Positions 63,501-64,000 of a stretch of DNA of 64,000 bases are shown piece by piece. The DNA is taken from contig JAUCBJ010006329.1 in assembly GCA_032718475.1 (NCBI GenBank), positions 124,001-188,000 of the forward strand. Direction: 5' to 3'. The position numbers were made by a program, and so were the translations under genes. The first letter of the stretch is position 1. Each line of letters opens with the position of its first letter. Source of the stretch: Nemertoderma westbladi (lineage: Eukaryota; Xenacoelomorpha; Nemertodermatida; Nemertodermatidae). A model generated the notes under the pieces. That model was given only the letters and a program-made list of their open reading frames with translations. It did not search any database and had not been told where the DNA came from.

Positions 63501-64000
63501 TATAATATATATTCTAGAACACAACAATACTAACAGGGAGATAGGCTACTTATCTCTTCACTATGAGAGCCTCAAAAAGGGGTTGTTCCGACGCAATCAA
63601 AATTCATCCATCTCCAGGGGAAAGACGAAGCAAATAATAGCTGATTACTTCTATAAATGTAAGTGTTACCTGTTCTTTTGACTTTCATTTAAGATTCTTT
63701 ACCTTGTGGAGTGGGTTAGAAGTCATGAATAAGAAAATCGATTTCGTTTTTTGTAAAAAATCTGAGGATATTTTGATAAATTATTGCTGAAAAACCCAAA
63801 GGATTTTGACATGGCTTTAATACTCATTATATTCATGAAATAGCTGAGATATTTGAGGTGAATTATTGCGTTACATATTAACTTTGGCTCCAGCCGCTTT
63901 GGCAATACGATGAAACTATAATAAAAATTCTAGATCACAACAATATTAACAGGGAGATAGGCTACTTATCTCTTCACTCTGAGAGCCTCAAAAACGGGGT
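60564..64000 (+). repeat. Satellite array, block 4 (rearranged third superunit copy)
   Basis: The satellite continues to the end of the window. It matches the 36.6-37.4 kb text up to about 61420, then a monomer like 35.8-36.1 kb with agcctcaaagagggggtg. From about 61736 it matches 39.04 kb onward (offset 22,699 to copy A, 9,330 to copy B), and from about 63.5 kb it matches copy B at offset 7,262. The offset change of 2,068 bp equals the five-monomer repeat inside A and B. At 63875-63877 the retrotransposon site is empty (gttacatattaac). No gene is present. Confidence 0.93.

Noticed and set aside
1-64000. Hammerhead ribozyme in the satellite, as known in some animal satellites.
   Set aside because: The core CTGATGA...GAAA was not found. 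The nearest strings, ctgattac and acgatgaaac, lack the required arrangement.
1-64000. CRISPR-like or bacterial operon interpretation of the regular repeats.
   Set aside because: Repeats are contiguous 415-bp monomers without spacers, and the inserts are eukaryotic LINE and MITE elements.

Overview
The window is eukaryotic heterochromatin-like DNA. About 57.9 kb of the 64 kb is one tandem satellite with a monomer of about 415 bp (roughly 139 monomers, all head-to-tail in the same orientation). The remaining 6.1 kb is three transposable-element insertions. There is no host gene, no operon and no rRNA, tRNA or CRISPR feature that I can support. The two-ORF non-LTR retrotransposon, the 5'-truncated LINE fragment and the TTAA-flanked MITE together point to an animal, most likely an AT-rich invertebrate. 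I cannot name the species.

Layout: satellite block 1 (1-34812) contains homogenised patches (409-bp monomers at 5164-6799) and higher-order repeats (about 1,665 bp at 20.0-23.0 kb, about 2,083 bp at 23.0-28 kb, 1,642 bp at 29.1-34.4 kb). A 478-bp piggyBac-type MITE sits at 34813-35290 between duplicated TTAA sites. Satellite block 2 (35291-43246) is followed by an apparently full-length non-LTR retrotransposon (43247-48305). It has intact ORF1 (515 aa) and intact ORF2 (1,024 aa, AP-like endonuclease plus reverse transcriptase). Satellite block 3 (48306-59959) follows, then a 5'-truncated fragment of a different LINE (59960-60563), then satellite block 4 (60564-64000).

The main result is that the array records its own history. 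Segment A (36819-50187) and segment B (50188-58494) are adjacent, nearly identical copies of an 8,307-bp (20-monomer) superunit. A differs from B mainly by carrying the 5-kb retrotransposon. A third, rearranged partial copy runs from about 58.5 kb to the end. Each of the three insertions therefore has at least one empty site elsewhere in the window: retrotransposon at 56615 and 63877, MITE at 58630, LINE fragment at 36617. These empty sites define the target-site duplications exactly and put the insertions after the duplications, or on one parental homolog.

Functionally, the two retrotransposon ORFs form a plausible autonomous unit: ORF1 is a nucleic-acid chaperone-like protein, and ORF2 nicks the target and reverse-transcribes. 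The other two insertions are non-autonomous or dead. Recurrent 60-79-aa open frames in the satellite are not considered genes, because single-base indels between monomers destroy them.
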